Positions 51,113 through 61,074 of a stretch of 64,000 nucleotides of DNA are shown piece after piece. The notes under the pieces were generated by a model, which ran no database searches, had not been told where the DNA came from, and saw nothing but the letters and a program-made list of their open reading frames with translations. Positions within the stretch are counted from its first letter, which is position 1. Each line of letters starts with the position of its first letter. A program made the position numbers and the translations under genes. The DNA comes from Pontibacter sp. Tf4 (lineage in GTDB: Bacteria; Bacteroidota; Bacteroidia; Cytophagales; Hymenobacteraceae), in the NCBI RefSeq assembly GCF_014212495.1, contig NZ_JACKZC010000004.1, positions 186,001 through 250,000 on the forward strand, written 5' to 3'.

Positions 51113-51138
51113 AAAGACGCAACATCTTGCGTCTCTAC
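51113..51138 (-). repeat. REP hairpin, downstream pair, copy 2, covering the MFS stop codon
   Basis: AAAGACGCAA-CATC-TTGCGTCTCTAC. On the minus strand the TAG of its GTAG is the stop codon of the MFS gene (51135-51137). Confidence 0.85.
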
Positions 51139-52400
51139 GCCCCGATAACTGCAATCTGCTCTGTAAATTTTTTTTGGTCTATCTTTTTAACCACAAAATA
51201 CAAGCCCACACTTACAACTATAGCAAAAGCACTGAGTACCCACCACAGCGTGTCGAAACTATAGCGCGCGGCGATGGTGGTGCCCATGTACGGAGCTACC
51301 ACATGCGCAGCGGCATACGATATAGTATACAGGCCCATATAAGACCCACGGTTGCTGTTATTAGAGCGCTCCACCGAAATAGTAGCCATAAACGGCATTA
51401 CCAGAATCTCAGAAAAACTGAGCAGCGCCATAGCAATGTAAAGCAGGAAAATGTGGTGCCCCAGGTTAAGGATGGCAAACGATAAGCCAAGCACCAGCAC
51501 ACCAATCGGTATCAGCCACGATTTCTTTATTTTGTCCCCGATCAGGTAAACAAAGATCATCTCGATCATAAACACGATAAACCCGTTCAGGGCAAGCAGA
51601 CCGCCAATACTCTGTTCGGGCAATACATACACCTGCCTATAGTATAGTGGCAGCGTAGAGAGGAGCTGAAAGAACAGCATCGCAAAACCAGCGTTCAGTA
51701 ACACAAAAACCAGGTACAGGCTATCGGTATAAGGAGACCTTACTTTCTCTGATAAAGTAGGAGTGGCATCGTTAACTATAGTTTCTGTAGCAACTTTCTT
51801 TTGTGGTCTGTGCCCTTGTTTATTCCGGAAGTAGATGTAGAAAAACAGGCCGGCCATCATACAGCCCAGCGCATCGCCCACAAAAAGGTATTTGTATGAG
51901 ATAGCCGCTATCATGCCTCCCAGGGCCGGACCAATAGAAAAGCCTAAGTTCAGTGCCATACGGTTTAGGGAAAAGGCTCTGGTCACATTTTCGGGTTTGG
52001 CATAATGCGCAATGGATGATGCGTTGGCCGGGCGCAGCATGTCGTTTACAAGGCTCAGCACAAATACACCGATGGCGATGTGCTCAAACTTCTCGAGGAA
52101 CAGGAACATAAAGTATAAGCTGCCGCCAACCGTAAGGCTGAAGAACTGTACCTTAAAATGACCGATCTTATCGGTGAGCCACCCGCCCAGAAAACCGCCG
52201 CACACGGCACCAAGCCCGTAAATACTGAGGATAATACCGGCTTCTTTCATTGTAAATCCCAGCGCCTCGGTCAGGTACACGCCCAGGAAGGGGATCACCA
52301 TAGCGCCGCTGCGGTTGATGAACATGATCAGCGAAAGCATCCAGGCAGACCTGGACAGGCCGCCAAAGGCATTTCGGTAAAGCCGTAAAATCTTTTTCAT
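51135..52400 (-). CDS. Major facilitator superfamily transporter
   Basis: 421 residues from MKKILRLYRNAFGGLSR (ATG 52398-52400; a start seven codons earlier is possible). Twelve hydrophobic segments in two halves, with the MFS motif A GGWLTDKIGHFKV after helix 2 and a related VYLIGDKIKKSW in the second half, and a charged central loop of about 30 residues. Drug/proton antiporter-like, substrate unknown. The last codon is GCG and the stop TAG is part of a REP element, so the C-terminus was probably reset by REP insertion. Confidence 0.88.
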   Translation of the reverse strand: MKKILRLYRNAFGGLSRSAWMLSLIMFINRSGAMVIPFLGVYLTEALGFTMKEAGIILSIYGLGAVCGGFLGGWLTDKIGHFKVQFFSLTVGGSLYFMFLFLEKFEHIAIGVFVLSLVNDMLRPANASSIAHYAKPENVTRAFSLNRMALNLGFSIGPALGGMIAAISYKYLFVGDALGCMMAGLFFYIYFRNKQGHRPQKKVATETIVNDATPTLSEKVRSPYTDSLYLVFVLLNAGFAMLFFQLLSTLPLYYRQVYVLPEQSIGGLLALNGFIVFMIEMIFVYLIGDKIKKSWLIPIGVLVLGLSFAILNLGHHIFLLYIAMALLSFSEILVMPFMATISVERSNNSNRGSYMGLYTISYAAAHVVAPYMGTTIAARYSFDTLWWVLSAFAIVVSVGLYFVVKKIDQKKFTEQIAVIGA

Positions 52401-52502
52401 AGTAGGGTTTGTATGGTGCAAGCAACAGAAACTACAAAAGCGTGTTGCTGTAAATAAATAACTATAGTTGCAGAGGGCGAGGCTTTAACTATAGAAGTAC
52501 TA

Positions 52503-53576
52503 TCAGGAGAGACGCGCTGTAATGGCTTTGCTTACTTTTTGCCCCAGCCGGATGAAGCGCTGCTCGTAATAACGATACACCAACTGGCTAAGAATAAGGG
52601 TTAATACAATAGCCACTATGATGGTAACCCACGGGGAGAAGTGGAGTTTTTTGCCGGCAAATTTTACAACTTCGTAAACAAGCGGGTGAAGCAGGTAAAC
52701 CGCATAACTGATCTCGCCTAAGGTATGCAGCGGCACATGAACTATAGTTGGCAGCGTAACCGGCAGCTTGTACATGGCAAAGCAAACAGCCAGACAGGTA
52801 CCGGCAAAAATAAAGCGCTCCCAATCTGTAACCAATACTACTGTGTTGCCCGATGCCGGATAAAACGCAAACACAACTATAGCCAGCACTAAAACTATAG
52901 TTAATGGCACGGCAGGCAACGACCTGTATTTGGTTAGATACCCGATAGCCACACCACCTAAAAACAGAAAGATCTGGTTAAACGGATTTACATAGTCACG
53001 CCAATGCGCTGCGAGTGGCACGGCATCGTCTATCTTATAAAATGCAAAGTATGCACCTATAGCAACTATAGCCAAACAAACTATAGCAAAAGCTAACCGG
53101 CTATACCTGGCCGAGAACAGGAAAATCGGGAAGAACAGGTAAAAAACCATCTCGTTTCCGATAGACCAGACACCTGTACCAATAGATTTATCCCAGGCCA
53201 CAAACCCGAACAAACCAGTAAAGTTAAGCAGGATGCGGTCCCATTCGCGGAGCTCGGGCAGGATGATAAGGTAAACAGGCATAATCAGCCAGAGCAACGG
53301 GAACAGCCGGAAAACCCGTTTCAGGTAGAAGTCTATTAACCCGGCTTTGCTGGGCTGCAAACGCGCTTCGTAAACATGGTACAGGGTGAGCCCGCTCAGT
53401 ACATAAAAGATGGCAACGCCGTACAAGCCAATACGCCCCCAGAACGTTTCGGCTTCCATGTGGCCCAACGTCCAGCTCTGGAAATGGTATAACAGGATAC
53501 CAAAAGCAGCCAGGCCCCTGACATAGTCAAGCGATGTAACTCTGGCCGGTGCCTCTTGTACCCGTGTTGCTGCCAT
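52503..53576 (-). CDS. Membrane acyltransferase (Acyl_transf_3/OafA type)
   Basis: 357 residues with about ten membrane segments. The N-terminal SLDYVRGLAAFGILLYHFQSW holds the family Arg/His motif (RGLAA and YHF), then ETFWGRIGLYGVAIFYVLSGLTLYHVYE, and LKRVFRLFPLLWL. These integral membrane enzymes transfer acetyl or other acyl groups to extracellular sugars. Its ATG overlaps the stop of pth (TAATG), so they are co-translated. Target glycan unknown. Confidence 0.88.
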   Translation of the reverse strand: MAATRVQEAPARVTSLDYVRGLAAFGILLYHFQSWTLGHMEAETFWGRIGLYGVAIFYVLSGLTLYHVYEARLQPSKAGLIDFYLKRVFRLFPLLWLIMPVYLIILPELREWDRILLNFTGLFGFVAWDKSIGTGVWSIGNEMVFYLFFPIFLFSARYSRLAFAIVCLAIVAIGAYFAFYKIDDAVPLAAHWRDYVNPFNQIFLFLGGVAIGYLTKYRSLPAVPLTIVLVLAIVVFAFYPASGNTVVLVTDWERFIFAGTCLAVCFAMYKLPVTLPTIVHVPLHTLGEISYAVYLLHPLVYEVVKFAGKKLHFSPWVTIIVAIVLTLILSQLVYRYYEQRFIRLGQKVSKAITARLS

Positions 53577-54208
53577 TATTTTGTGTTGTAGAAATTCATG
53601 GTGCGCTCCAGCCCGATCGTGCCAAAAGACACAACCGCTTCTGCAGACTTTTCGATCAGGGTCTGTAGTTCAGCCTGCTCGTCGTCGCTGAACTTGCTTA
53701 GTACATAATCTACCTGTTTGCCTTTATGGAAAGCATCACCCACCCCAAAGCGCAGGCGCGGGTAATTGTTGTGCCCCAGTGTCTGCTCGATGTGTTTCAA
53801 GCCGTTGTGGCCGCCGGCGCTGCCTTTAGTACGGATGCGGATCTTTCCGAAAGGTAAAGCTATATCATCGGTGATCACCATCATTTGATCCGGCTGTAGT
53901 TTAAGACTACTTAGCCAGTGGCCTACGGCTTTGCCGCTCAGGTTCATGTACGTGGTTGGCTTCACCAGCACAAAGGTGCGGCCCTTGGTTTTTATTTCAG
54001 TTACAAAGGAGTGGCGGCCGGTATCGAACGTAGCATCGTGTTTTTTTGCCAGGTAATCCAGCACCATAAAGCCGATGTTGTGGCGGGTTTCGGCATATTC
54101 GGGGCCAATGTTTCCTAAACCAACTATAAGGTATTTCATGCTTGTATCTTCGGGTAGGGCGGGAGCTTTGGGTGTCAGCCCCAGCCATTGTTTCAACGTG
54201 TTCAGCAT
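53576..54208 (-). CDS. pth: Peptidyl-tRNA hydrolase
   Basis: 210 residues: the catalytic domain starts at MKYLIVGLGNIGPEYAETRHNIGFMVLDYLA (His of TRHNIGF is the active-site His) with GLGNIG, TTYMNLSGKAVG and GSAGGHNGLKHI. It recycles peptidyl-tRNA dropped from ribosomes. A 23-residue N-terminal extension (WLGLTPKAPALPEDTS) precedes the core; the internal ATG at 54137-54139 is an alternative start giving 187 residues. Gene order prs-rplY-pth is conserved in the phylum. Confidence 0.93.
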   Translation of the reverse strand: MLNTLKQWLGLTPKAPALPEDTSMKYLIVGLGNIGPEYAETRHNIGFMVLDYLAKKHDATFDTGRHSFVTEIKTKGRTFVLVKPTTYMNLSGKAVGHWLSSLKLQPDQMMVITDDIALPFGKIRIRTKGSAGGHNGLKHIEQTLGHNNYPRLRFGVGDAFHKGKQVDYVLSKFSDDEQAELQTLIEKSAEAVVSFGTIGLERTMNFYNTK

Positions 54209-54336
54209 TCTATTAAGATGTTAGACTATAGATATTAGATAATAGACTTAATGTTACAAAAGAAATCAAGTAGCTATTATGAATCTTTGATAGTCTGATA
54301 TCTAGTATCTGAATTCTAATATCTAGCCAAATTTAA

Positions 54337-54372
54337 ATAAAAAATCCTGCCCTGCTTGCAGCAGGACAGGAT
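54337..54372 (-). terminator. Terminator of rplY
   Basis: ATCCTGCCCTGCT pairs, with one mismatch, with AGCAGGACAGGAT; T-rich on the minus strand. Confidence 0.75.
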
Positions 54373-54399
54373 CTTGTACTATAAAGTAGCGTTTGCTGC

Positions 54400-54990
54400 T
54401 TATTTCTTGCCAGCGCGGGCTTCTTCCATCTGTGCACTCTTCAGGGCACGTGGGATAGTTACTGTAGCAACCGGAGCAAGCGCGTTAGTCAGGATCTCGT
54501 AGTTACCACCAGTGTTGATCTTGCCAACTTTGATAGACTTACCAAGTTCCAGTTCAGAGATATCAACTTCGATATAATCTGGAAGGTTAGCAGGAAGTGC
54601 TTTTACTTTAAGCTTACGCAGCTTTGTAACAAGTTTACCACCTACCATTACACCTGGAGAGTTACCAACCATTTTAACAGGAATTTCCATTTTAACTGGC
54701 TTATCATCCTGTAGCTCCAGCAGGTCAACGTGCAACAGCATTTCGTTTACCGGGTGGAACTGTGCATCCTGCAGAACAGCTCTGTAGTGTGTGCCTTCAA
54801 TATTCAGATCTACTTCGTATACTTCCGGAGAATAAATTAAGTCTCTGAACAGGATAACTGGTGCATAGAAATGAACTTGCTCAGCACCGCCATAAAGTAC
54901 ACCTGGTACATAAGACTCATTACGCAGTTCTTTCGTCTGCGCTTTGCCGAGATTTGCTCTTTTAAACCCTATAATCTCTAAAGTTTTCAT
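54400..54990 (-). CDS. rplY: 50S ribosomal protein L25/Ctc
   Basis: 196 residues: N-terminal L25 domain (RANLGKAQTKELRNESYVPGVLYGG, then HYRAVLQDAQFHPVNEMLLHVDLLEL) binding 5S rRNA, and the C-terminal Ctc beta domain (KVKALPANLPDYIEVDISELELGKSIKVG). The two-domain form is normal for Bacteroidota. Separate terminator and promoter; no CTATAG in the gene. Confidence 0.95.
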   Translation of the reverse strand: MKTLEIIGFKRANLGKAQTKELRNESYVPGVLYGGAEQVHFYAPVILFRDLIYSPEVYEVDLNIEGTHYRAVLQDAQFHPVNEMLLHVDLLELQDDKPVKMEIPVKMVGNSPGVMVGGKLVTKLRKLKVKALPANLPDYIEVDISELELGKSIKVGKINTGGNYEILTNALAPVATVTIPRALKSAQMEEARAGKK

Positions 54991-55020
54991 AAAATGAATT
55001 TGTTAAATTTTTTCGAGCCA

Positions 55021-55028
55021 CAAAGGTA
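55021..55028 (-). promoter_or_regulatory. -7 element for rplY
   Basis: Minus strand reads TACCTTTG (TAnnTTTG), 30 bases before the ATG. Confidence 0.5.
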
Positions 55029-55146
55029 GGGATTTAATTGTTGATTGTTGAATTGTTGATTGTTTTTTTCTGATAAAGTGCAATCAACTATAAAATCGGC
55101 TTCAAAAGTACCTTTAACCCTATTAATATTATTTCTTGTGCTGATA

Positions 55147-55186
55147 GTTAGTTGTTAATCATTGAAAACAACAATTAACAACTAAC
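55147..55186 (-). repeat. AT-rich 13-bp inverted repeat after prs
   Basis: GTTAGTTGTTAAT and ATTAACAACTAAC are exact inverses 14 bases apart, 14 bases past the prs stop. The element belongs to an AACAATTAACAACTAAC family also seen at 46725-46750, 46990-47035, 55035-55065 and 63800-63855. It may act as a weak terminator. Confidence 0.5.
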
Positions 55187-55199
55187 AATCAGCAATCAA

Positions 55200-56129
<930 letters not shown>

Positions 56130-56171
56130 AGTTTTGAGAATGCTAAAATGGGTTTAGGTTAACTATGCCTG

Positions 56172-56179
56172 CAAAGCTA
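56172..56179 (-). promoter_or_regulatory. -7 element for prs
   Basis: Minus strand reads TAGCTTTG (TAnnTTTG), 42 bases before the ATG. Confidence 0.45.
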
Positions 56180-56400
56180 CGAAATAACTTGTTTAGGTAG
56201 CTCTATATTACCAAGTTAAATCTGCTGGTTGAAGAGGTGTTTTTGTATGCTCACCATAAAATATTTCACTGTAATTTCAGAATATATAATCATCTATATA
56301 TCTTACAAAATAAAATTGCAGCGGTACATAAAACAGCTATAGTTGCCCATCTGTAATCCATCACAACAACCTATAATTTTACTTTTAGCCAATTTTTTAC

Positions 56401-57669
56401 ATGAAACAGATTTACCTTTTGGCACTACTCCTTGTGTTTAGTGCGACTGCTTTTGCACAAAGCGCTTTTGTGCCAGGCTATTTTATTGATAACGCGGGCA
56501 ACAGAGTAGAGTGCTTCATCAGGAACTACGACAAGCGTATAAACCCGTCTAACTTCGAATACAGGTTAACAGAGGATGGACAGACTGAAATAGCAACTAT
56601 AAACGATGTGCAGGAATTTGAAATTTTAAATACGGTACATAAATACAAACGCTTCGAGGTAGAGATAGATCGGTCCAGCAACGATATTGAACACCTTACC
56701 AACTTCCGGGAGCCTTATTTTAACAAAGAAGCCCGTTTTCTGAGATTACTGGTAGAAGGCAAGGCCAGCTTGTATGGGTATTATGAGGCCGATGGTTTTG
56801 AAAGATTCTTTGCAGGCATGCCCGGGAAAAAGGTAGAGCAGCTTATTTATAAAAAGTATTTTGAAGCCGAAAACCTGCTTGGGGAGAACAAAATGTTTCA
56901 GAACCAACTTGCTATGATGCTGTCGTGCGAGGCCATTTCGGCAGACCGGCTGAACAAAACAAGCTACCAGGAGCGGGCACTTCTGAAACTGTTTATGGAT
57001 TATAATGCCTGTATTAACTCCGAGGTAACCAACTATAGCGACCGGAGACAAAAAGGGGAGTTCAGGCTTACACCTAAAGTAGGAATTAACACTTCCAGCA
57101 CCAAAATGACCTACTATTATAAGATCCTGACGGTATATTACGAAAGTGAGTTTAACAGCGGTACCGGCAGAACGCTATCTCCTCAGATAGCAGTAGAGGC
57201 TGAATATGTTTTCCCTTTCTACAATAAAAGCTGGTCTTTCTTTGTAGAGCCGGGTATACAATGGCATAAGCAGGATGTAGAAGGCGAATACAAGAGACAT
57301 CAGAATATAAAGTCTGATGCCGGAACGATCAGTGTAAACTATACACACTTTTCTGTGCCATTCGGTTTTAAATACGCCCATACAACAGGCAGCGGAAACA
57401 GGATATTTGTGAAAGGCGCTATGAGTTTTAATTCTATCATAGACGATTCTGATGTTTACGAAGCAGAAGGTTTCAAATCATACCCGGATCTGACTGATCA
57501 GAGTTTTTTTCAGAAAGCCAGTTATGCTGCAGGCATAGGCTATGCTAACAAAAAAAGAATGAGCCTGGAGGTAATTTACCACATCGACAAAAAGGTAGTA
57601 GATGATGGCACCTGGGAGATTGAAATGGTTAAGTCTTTCTCAGTGCTGTTTGGTTACAGGATACTATAG
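56401..57669 (+). CDS. Outer-membrane beta-barrel protein, unknown
   Basis: 422 residues with a signal peptide ending TAFAQ. The first half (about 20-215) is mixed and ends with a helical stretch with two Cys (LSCEAISADRLNKT and MDYNACINSE). The second half is a barrel of alternating strands (FRLTPKVGINTSSTKMTYYY, PQIAVEAEYVFPFYNKSWSFFVEPGIQW, FSVPFGFKYAHTTGSGNRIFVKGAMSF) ending FSVLFGYRIL with a C-terminal hydrophobic residue as in PorT-like barrels. No specific family recognised. Its stop is CTA-TAG inside the iterated palindrome. Confidence 0.75.
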   Translation: MKQIYLLALLLVFSATAFAQSAFVPGYFIDNAGNRVECFIRNYDKRINPSNFEYRLTEDGQTEIATINDVQEFEILNTVHKYKRFEVEIDRSSNDIEHLTNFREPYFNKEARFLRLLVEGKASLYGYYEADGFERFFAGMPGKKVEQLIYKKYFEAENLLGENKMFQNQLAMMLSCEAISADRLNKTSYQERALLKLFMDYNACINSEVTNYSDRRQKGEFRLTPKVGINTSSTKMTYYYKILTVYYESEFNSGTGRTLSPQIAVEAEYVFPFYNKSWSFFVEPGIQWHKQDVEGEYKRHQNIKSDAGTISVNYTHFSVPFGFKYAHTTGSGNRIFVKGAMSFNSIIDDSDVYEAEGFKSYPDLTDQSFFQKASYAAGIGYANKKRMSLEVIYHIDKKVVDDGTWEIEMVKSFSVLFGYRIL

Positions 57670-57687
57670 TTTGCTTTTAATATAAGT

Positions 57688-57730
57688 CAGCCCCTATATT
57701 TCATCTGTAAGTATAGGGGCTGAATTTTTT
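57688..57730 (+). terminator. Terminator of the beta-barrel gene
   Basis: CAGCCCCTATA pairs with TATAGGGGCTG around 13 bases, then AATTTTTT. Confidence 0.8.
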
Positions 57731-57781
57731 ATAACTATAGCCTGCCGCAAAACTAAATAGTAGAGCAGCAGGTGTTGTAAA

Positions 57782-58264
57782 CTATAGCACAGTCTCCAGG
57801 TACTTTTCTATCTTCTCGGGTTTGGTGGTAGGCGAGAAGCGCTTTAATGGTTTTCCGTCCTTGCCAACCAGAAATTTCGTGAAGTTCCACTTTACGCGGC
57901 CGGTGCCTAACAAACCTTTCAGTTCGCTTTTCAGGTATTTAAAGACAGGGTGAGCATTGTCGCCGTTTACATCTACTTTGGCAAACATCGGGAACGTTAC
58001 GCCATAGTTGATCACGCAGCCTTCCGCAATTGACTTTTCATCGCCGGGCTCCTGGTTGCCAAACTGGTTACACGGGAAACCAAGTACTACCAGGCCTTTA
58101 TCCTGATACTTTTTGTACAGGTGTTCCAGCCCTTCAAACTGCGGTGTCAGCCCGCACTGCGACGCCGTATTTACAACCAGCACGGCCTTGCCCGCAAACT
58201 GGTCCATAGTCACTTCTTTGCCTTGTAGTGTTTTAGCTGATAAATTATAGAATGACTGACTCAT
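57782..58264 (-). CDS. Glutathione peroxidase-family peroxidase
   Basis: 160 residues of the GPx fold. Peroxidatic Cys37 in NTASQCGLTPQF, Gln in FPCNQFGNQEPG and Trp in VKWNFTKFLVG make up the active-site set; Cys65 in FPCNQ can act as resolving Cys, so the real reductant is probably thioredoxin. No signal peptide. The stop is the TAG of CTATAG. It adds to peroxiredoxin in peroxide defence. Confidence 0.93.
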   Translation of the reverse strand: MSQSFYNLSAKTLQGKEVTMDQFAGKAVLVVNTASQCGLTPQFEGLEHLYKKYQDKGLVVLGFPCNQFGNQEPGDEKSIAEGCVINYGVTFPMFAKVDVNGDNAHPVFKYLKSELKGLLGTGRVKWNFTKFLVGKDGKPLKRFSPTTKPEKIEKYLETVL

Positions 58265-58640
58265 GGTGATGTTGTTATTGTTGTTTTGTTTACGTGATGC
58301 CCAAGCTGCTGCGCAAAATACAGGCTGGCTATGCAGAGGTGCTTATAGTTTGCGCCGGGTAGGCTAATCTATAGTTTGTAAAACTTCCCGCCACTTGCCT
58401 GACTCCGCATACGCTTTTATCACATCGTTTCTGTGTAACAGCAAATTGGTCATGTATGTTTTCGGGAGAAAGAGACAAGTAGCTAAAATCAGTATTGGTT
58501 TGAACAGCGTGCTGAAAGCGACAGGAACTATAGTTTTGGGCAGATAGGGACCGTAGAATGCAGGCAGGCAAATTCAGGAGTAAACTATAGATCGGCCTTA
58601 AAACAAAAAAGCCCTCAGCGTTTGCTAAGGGCTTTTTAAG
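58265..58640. other. 376-bp gap before the tRNA
   Basis: No convincing gene. An 80-codon open frame at 58329-58571 has composition unlike local proteins. It contains three CTATAG motifs and, at its right end, the tRNA terminator. Confidence 0.55.
58604..58636 (-). terminator. Terminator of the tRNA-Gln transcript
   Basis: AAAGCCCTCAGC pairs with GCTAAGGGCTTTT around a short loop; T run on both strands. It begins five bases beyond the tRNA 3' end. Confidence 0.75.
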
Positions 58641-58713
58641 TTGTCCGACCAGGTTTCGAACCTGGACTCTTCTGAACCAAAATCAGACGTGTTGCCAGTT
58701 ACACCATCGGACA
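58641..58713 (-). tRNA. tRNA-Gln (anticodon TTG)
   Basis: Minus strand folds as a cloverleaf: acceptor TGTCCGA with TCGGACA plus discriminator A, anticodon stem TCTGA/TCAGA with loop TTTTGGT (anticodon TTG, reading CAA), and T arm CCAGG-TTCGAAA-CCTGG. The 3' CCA is not encoded. It is a lone tRNA between glutathione peroxidase and purL. Confidence 0.95.
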
Positions 58714-58820
58714 AGCTACCTACTTGATTTCAGAGTGGAAGCCCCTTTGTCGTTCAGTGATGCAAAGATAGAGAGACGATTTTAAACTGCAAACTTTTAG
58801 TTCAAAAAAAATCAAAAAAG

Positions 58821-61037
58821 TTAGTCTAAAATCTGCTCCAGCGCAGTGTCATAGTGTTTTTTGGCCACTGTAATGCCACCAAAAAGTTCGCCATCCACGT
58901 GGCAGTCGTGCGCTGTTACAGTACCTAATTTCGTGAAATTCACGCCGTTATTTTTAACAGCACTTTCAAATGCGGCCTGCTTTTCCGGCGAAACAGAAAC
59001 AACTACGCGGCTCTGTGCTTCGCCAAATAAAAATGCGTCTTTTCTGAAATTTTTATCTGTCTCCACATCAAAACCCAGTTCTTTTGGCATGGCCGACTCC
59101 AGCAGGGCGATGTATAAACCACCGTCCGCCACATCGTGTGCTGAGTTGATGAGCTTGTTTGCGATCACTTCTCTGGTGGCAGCCTGTACCTTCAGCTCTT
59201 CGTCCATGTTAAAGTGTGGAGCAGGAGAGAGCTTCACGTTGTGGTAAGAGTACAGGTACTCCGAAGAGGCAATGTCGTTCTGCGCATCGCCGATCATATA
59301 AATAAGATCACCGGCGTTCTGGAAAGCCAGCGTCATTTTATTGTTCTTGTCTTCCAGTATACCCAGCATGCCTATAGTTGGCGTCGGGAAAACCGGGCCC
59401 TCGTCGGATGACTGGTTGTAGAAACTTACGTTACCGCCTGTTACCGGTGTGCCAAATGCCGTACACGCTTTGCCCATACCTTTAATAGCACCCACAAAAT
59501 GCCAGTATACTTCCGGCACATACGGGTTACCAAAGTTCAGGCAGTTGGTAATAGCTACCGGCTCGGCACCCGAGCAAACGATGTTTCGGGCAGCTTCGGC
59601 TACGGCTATGGCGGTTCCTTCTTCCGGGTCGGCGTACACGTAGCGGCTGTTGCAGTCTACCACTACAGCTATCGATTTGTCGGTACCTTTAACCTTAACT
59701 ATAGCTGCATCGGCAGGGGCGTTGGTTGTAGTAGTGGCTGTGCCCACCATAGAGTCGTACTGGCGGTAAACCCAGCGCTTGGAGGCAATATTCGGGTGTG
59801 TGGTCAGGAATTCGGCCACAGCCTGCAGGTCTTCCGGTTCTTCAACCTGGTCTATGTTAAATTTCTTGGTTTCGGCAAAGTAGGCTGGCTCGCGGTACTC
59901 GCGGTGGTAAACCGGCGCGCCGCCACCTAATACCAGGTCGTTGGCAGGTACTTCTGCTGCCAGTTCGCCGTTCATGTAGTAGCGCAGCATGCCGCCTTCG
60001 GTTACAACGCCAATTTGCTCGCAATACAGGTCCCACTTGTCGCAGATGTCCTTTATGGTTTGCTCGTAGCCTTTCTTCATAACTATAAGCATGCGCTCCT
60101 GGCTTTCGGATAGCAATATCTCAAAAGGAACCATATTGGCCTGGCGGGTTGGCACCTTATCCAGCCAGATATCCATGCCATGCTCACCCTTGGCGCTCAT
60201 TTCAGAAGTAGAGCAGGTAATGCCGGCGGCACCCATGTCCTGCATACCAATCACGTGTCCGGATTTAATGATCTCCAGGGTAGCTTCCAACAGAAGTTTT
60301 TCCTGGAACGGATCACCTACCTGAACAGATGGAAGGTCTTTGGCAGAATCTTCGTTAATGTCTTTAGATGCGAAAGCAGCACCGTGGATACCGTCTTTAC
60401 CGGTGGCCGAACCAACTATAAATACCGGGTTTCCTACGCCGTAAGAGGTTGCCGAAGCCGTTTCGCCAACTTTAACGATACCTGCCGAGAACGCATTTAC
60501 CAGCGGGTTGATGTTGTAGCAATCGTCAAAGAAGAGCTCGCCACCTACGGTAGGTATACCAAAGGCATTGCCATAGTGGCTGATACCTTTTACCACACCG
60601 CGCAGCAGGCCTTTTGTTTTCTCGGAGTGCGGGTTACCGAAACGCAGCGAGTTGAGCTGCGCAATCGGGCGGGCACCCATCGTAAAGATATCTCTGTTAA
60701 TACCACCTACACCGGTTGCGGCGCCCTGGTAAGGCTCTATGGCAGATGGGTGGTTATGCGATTCGATCTTGAAGCTGCAGGCATATCCGTCGCCAATGTC
60801 TACCAGGCCGGCATTCTCTTCGCCAGCTTTAGCCAGCATGCGGGGCGAGTCTTTTGGCAGCGTTTTTAGCCAGACAATTGAGTTTTTGTAAGAGCAGTGC
60901 TCCGACCACATGACGGAGAAGATACTTAACTCGGTGAAGTTGGGCGTGCGGCCCAGTATCTGTTTGATCTTTTCAAATTCTTCCTCCAGAAGGCCAAGCT
61001 TCTGAGCAGTTTCGACTGTTGTCAGTTGATTTTCCAC
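58821..61037 (-). CDS. purL: Phosphoribosylformylglycinamidine synthase, large subunit (small PurL type)
   Basis: 738 residues, the short PurL that needs separate PurS and PurQ (not in this window). The N-terminal block SVMWSEHCSYKNSI, ATP-binding FKIESHNHPSAIEPYQGAATGVGGINRDIFTMGA, DMGAAGITCSTSEM and ANDLVLGGGAP are intact, as is the second half's NCLNFGNPY and VTGGNVSFYNQ. It makes FGAM from FGAR in purine synthesis. Two CTATAG copies lie inside. Confidence 0.96.
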   Translation of the reverse strand: MENQLTTVETAQKLGLLEEEFEKIKQILGRTPNFTELSIFSVMWSEHCSYKNSIVWLKTLPKDSPRMLAKAGEENAGLVDIGDGYACSFKIESHNHPSAIEPYQGAATGVGGINRDIFTMGARPIAQLNSLRFGNPHSEKTKGLLRGVVKGISHYGNAFGIPTVGGELFFDDCYNINPLVNAFSAGIVKVGETASATSYGVGNPVFIVGSATGKDGIHGAAFASKDINEDSAKDLPSVQVGDPFQEKLLLEATLEIIKSGHVIGMQDMGAAGITCSTSEMSAKGEHGMDIWLDKVPTRQANMVPFEILLSESQERMLIVMKKGYEQTIKDICDKWDLYCEQIGVVTEGGMLRYYMNGELAAEVPANDLVLGGGAPVYHREYREPAYFAETKKFNIDQVEEPEDLQAVAEFLTTHPNIASKRWVYRQYDSMVGTATTTTNAPADAAIVKVKGTDKSIAVVVDCNSRYVYADPEEGTAIAVAEAARNIVCSGAEPVAITNCLNFGNPYVPEVYWHFVGAIKGMGKACTAFGTPVTGGNVSFYNQSSDEGPVFPTPTIGMLGILEDKNNKMTLAFQNAGDLIYMIGDAQNDIASSEYLYSYHNVKLSPAPHFNMDEELKVQAATREVIANKLINSAHDVADGGLYIALLESAMPKELGFDVETDKNFRKDAFLFGEAQSRVVVSVSPEKQAAFESAVKNNGVNFTKLGTVTAHDCHVDGELFGGITVAKKHYDTALEQILD

Positions 61038-61066
61038 GTTTTGTCTGGGTTGATGTAACGGATTAG

Positions 61067-61074
61067 CAAAAGTA
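61067..61074 (-). promoter_or_regulatory. -7 element for purL
   Basis: Minus strand reads TACTTTTG (TAnnTTTG), 29 bases before the ATG. Confidence 0.5.

Noticed and set aside
50303..51138. Reading the RAYT locus as a complete IS200/IS605 insertion sequence
   Set aside because: No IS ends or TnpB; flanks are paired REP hairpins, and the protein has RAYT features.
54140..54208. Treating the N-terminal 23 residues of Pth as untranslated
   Set aside because: Not excluded, but the ATG at 54208 is in frame and the segment is protein-like, so the longer form is kept with the alternative noted.
58329..58571. 80-codon minus-strand open frame between glutathione peroxidase and tRNA-Gln
   Set aside because: Composition rich in Ser, Cys and Gln without a fold pattern, no start context, and it crosses CTATAG repeats; more likely chance.
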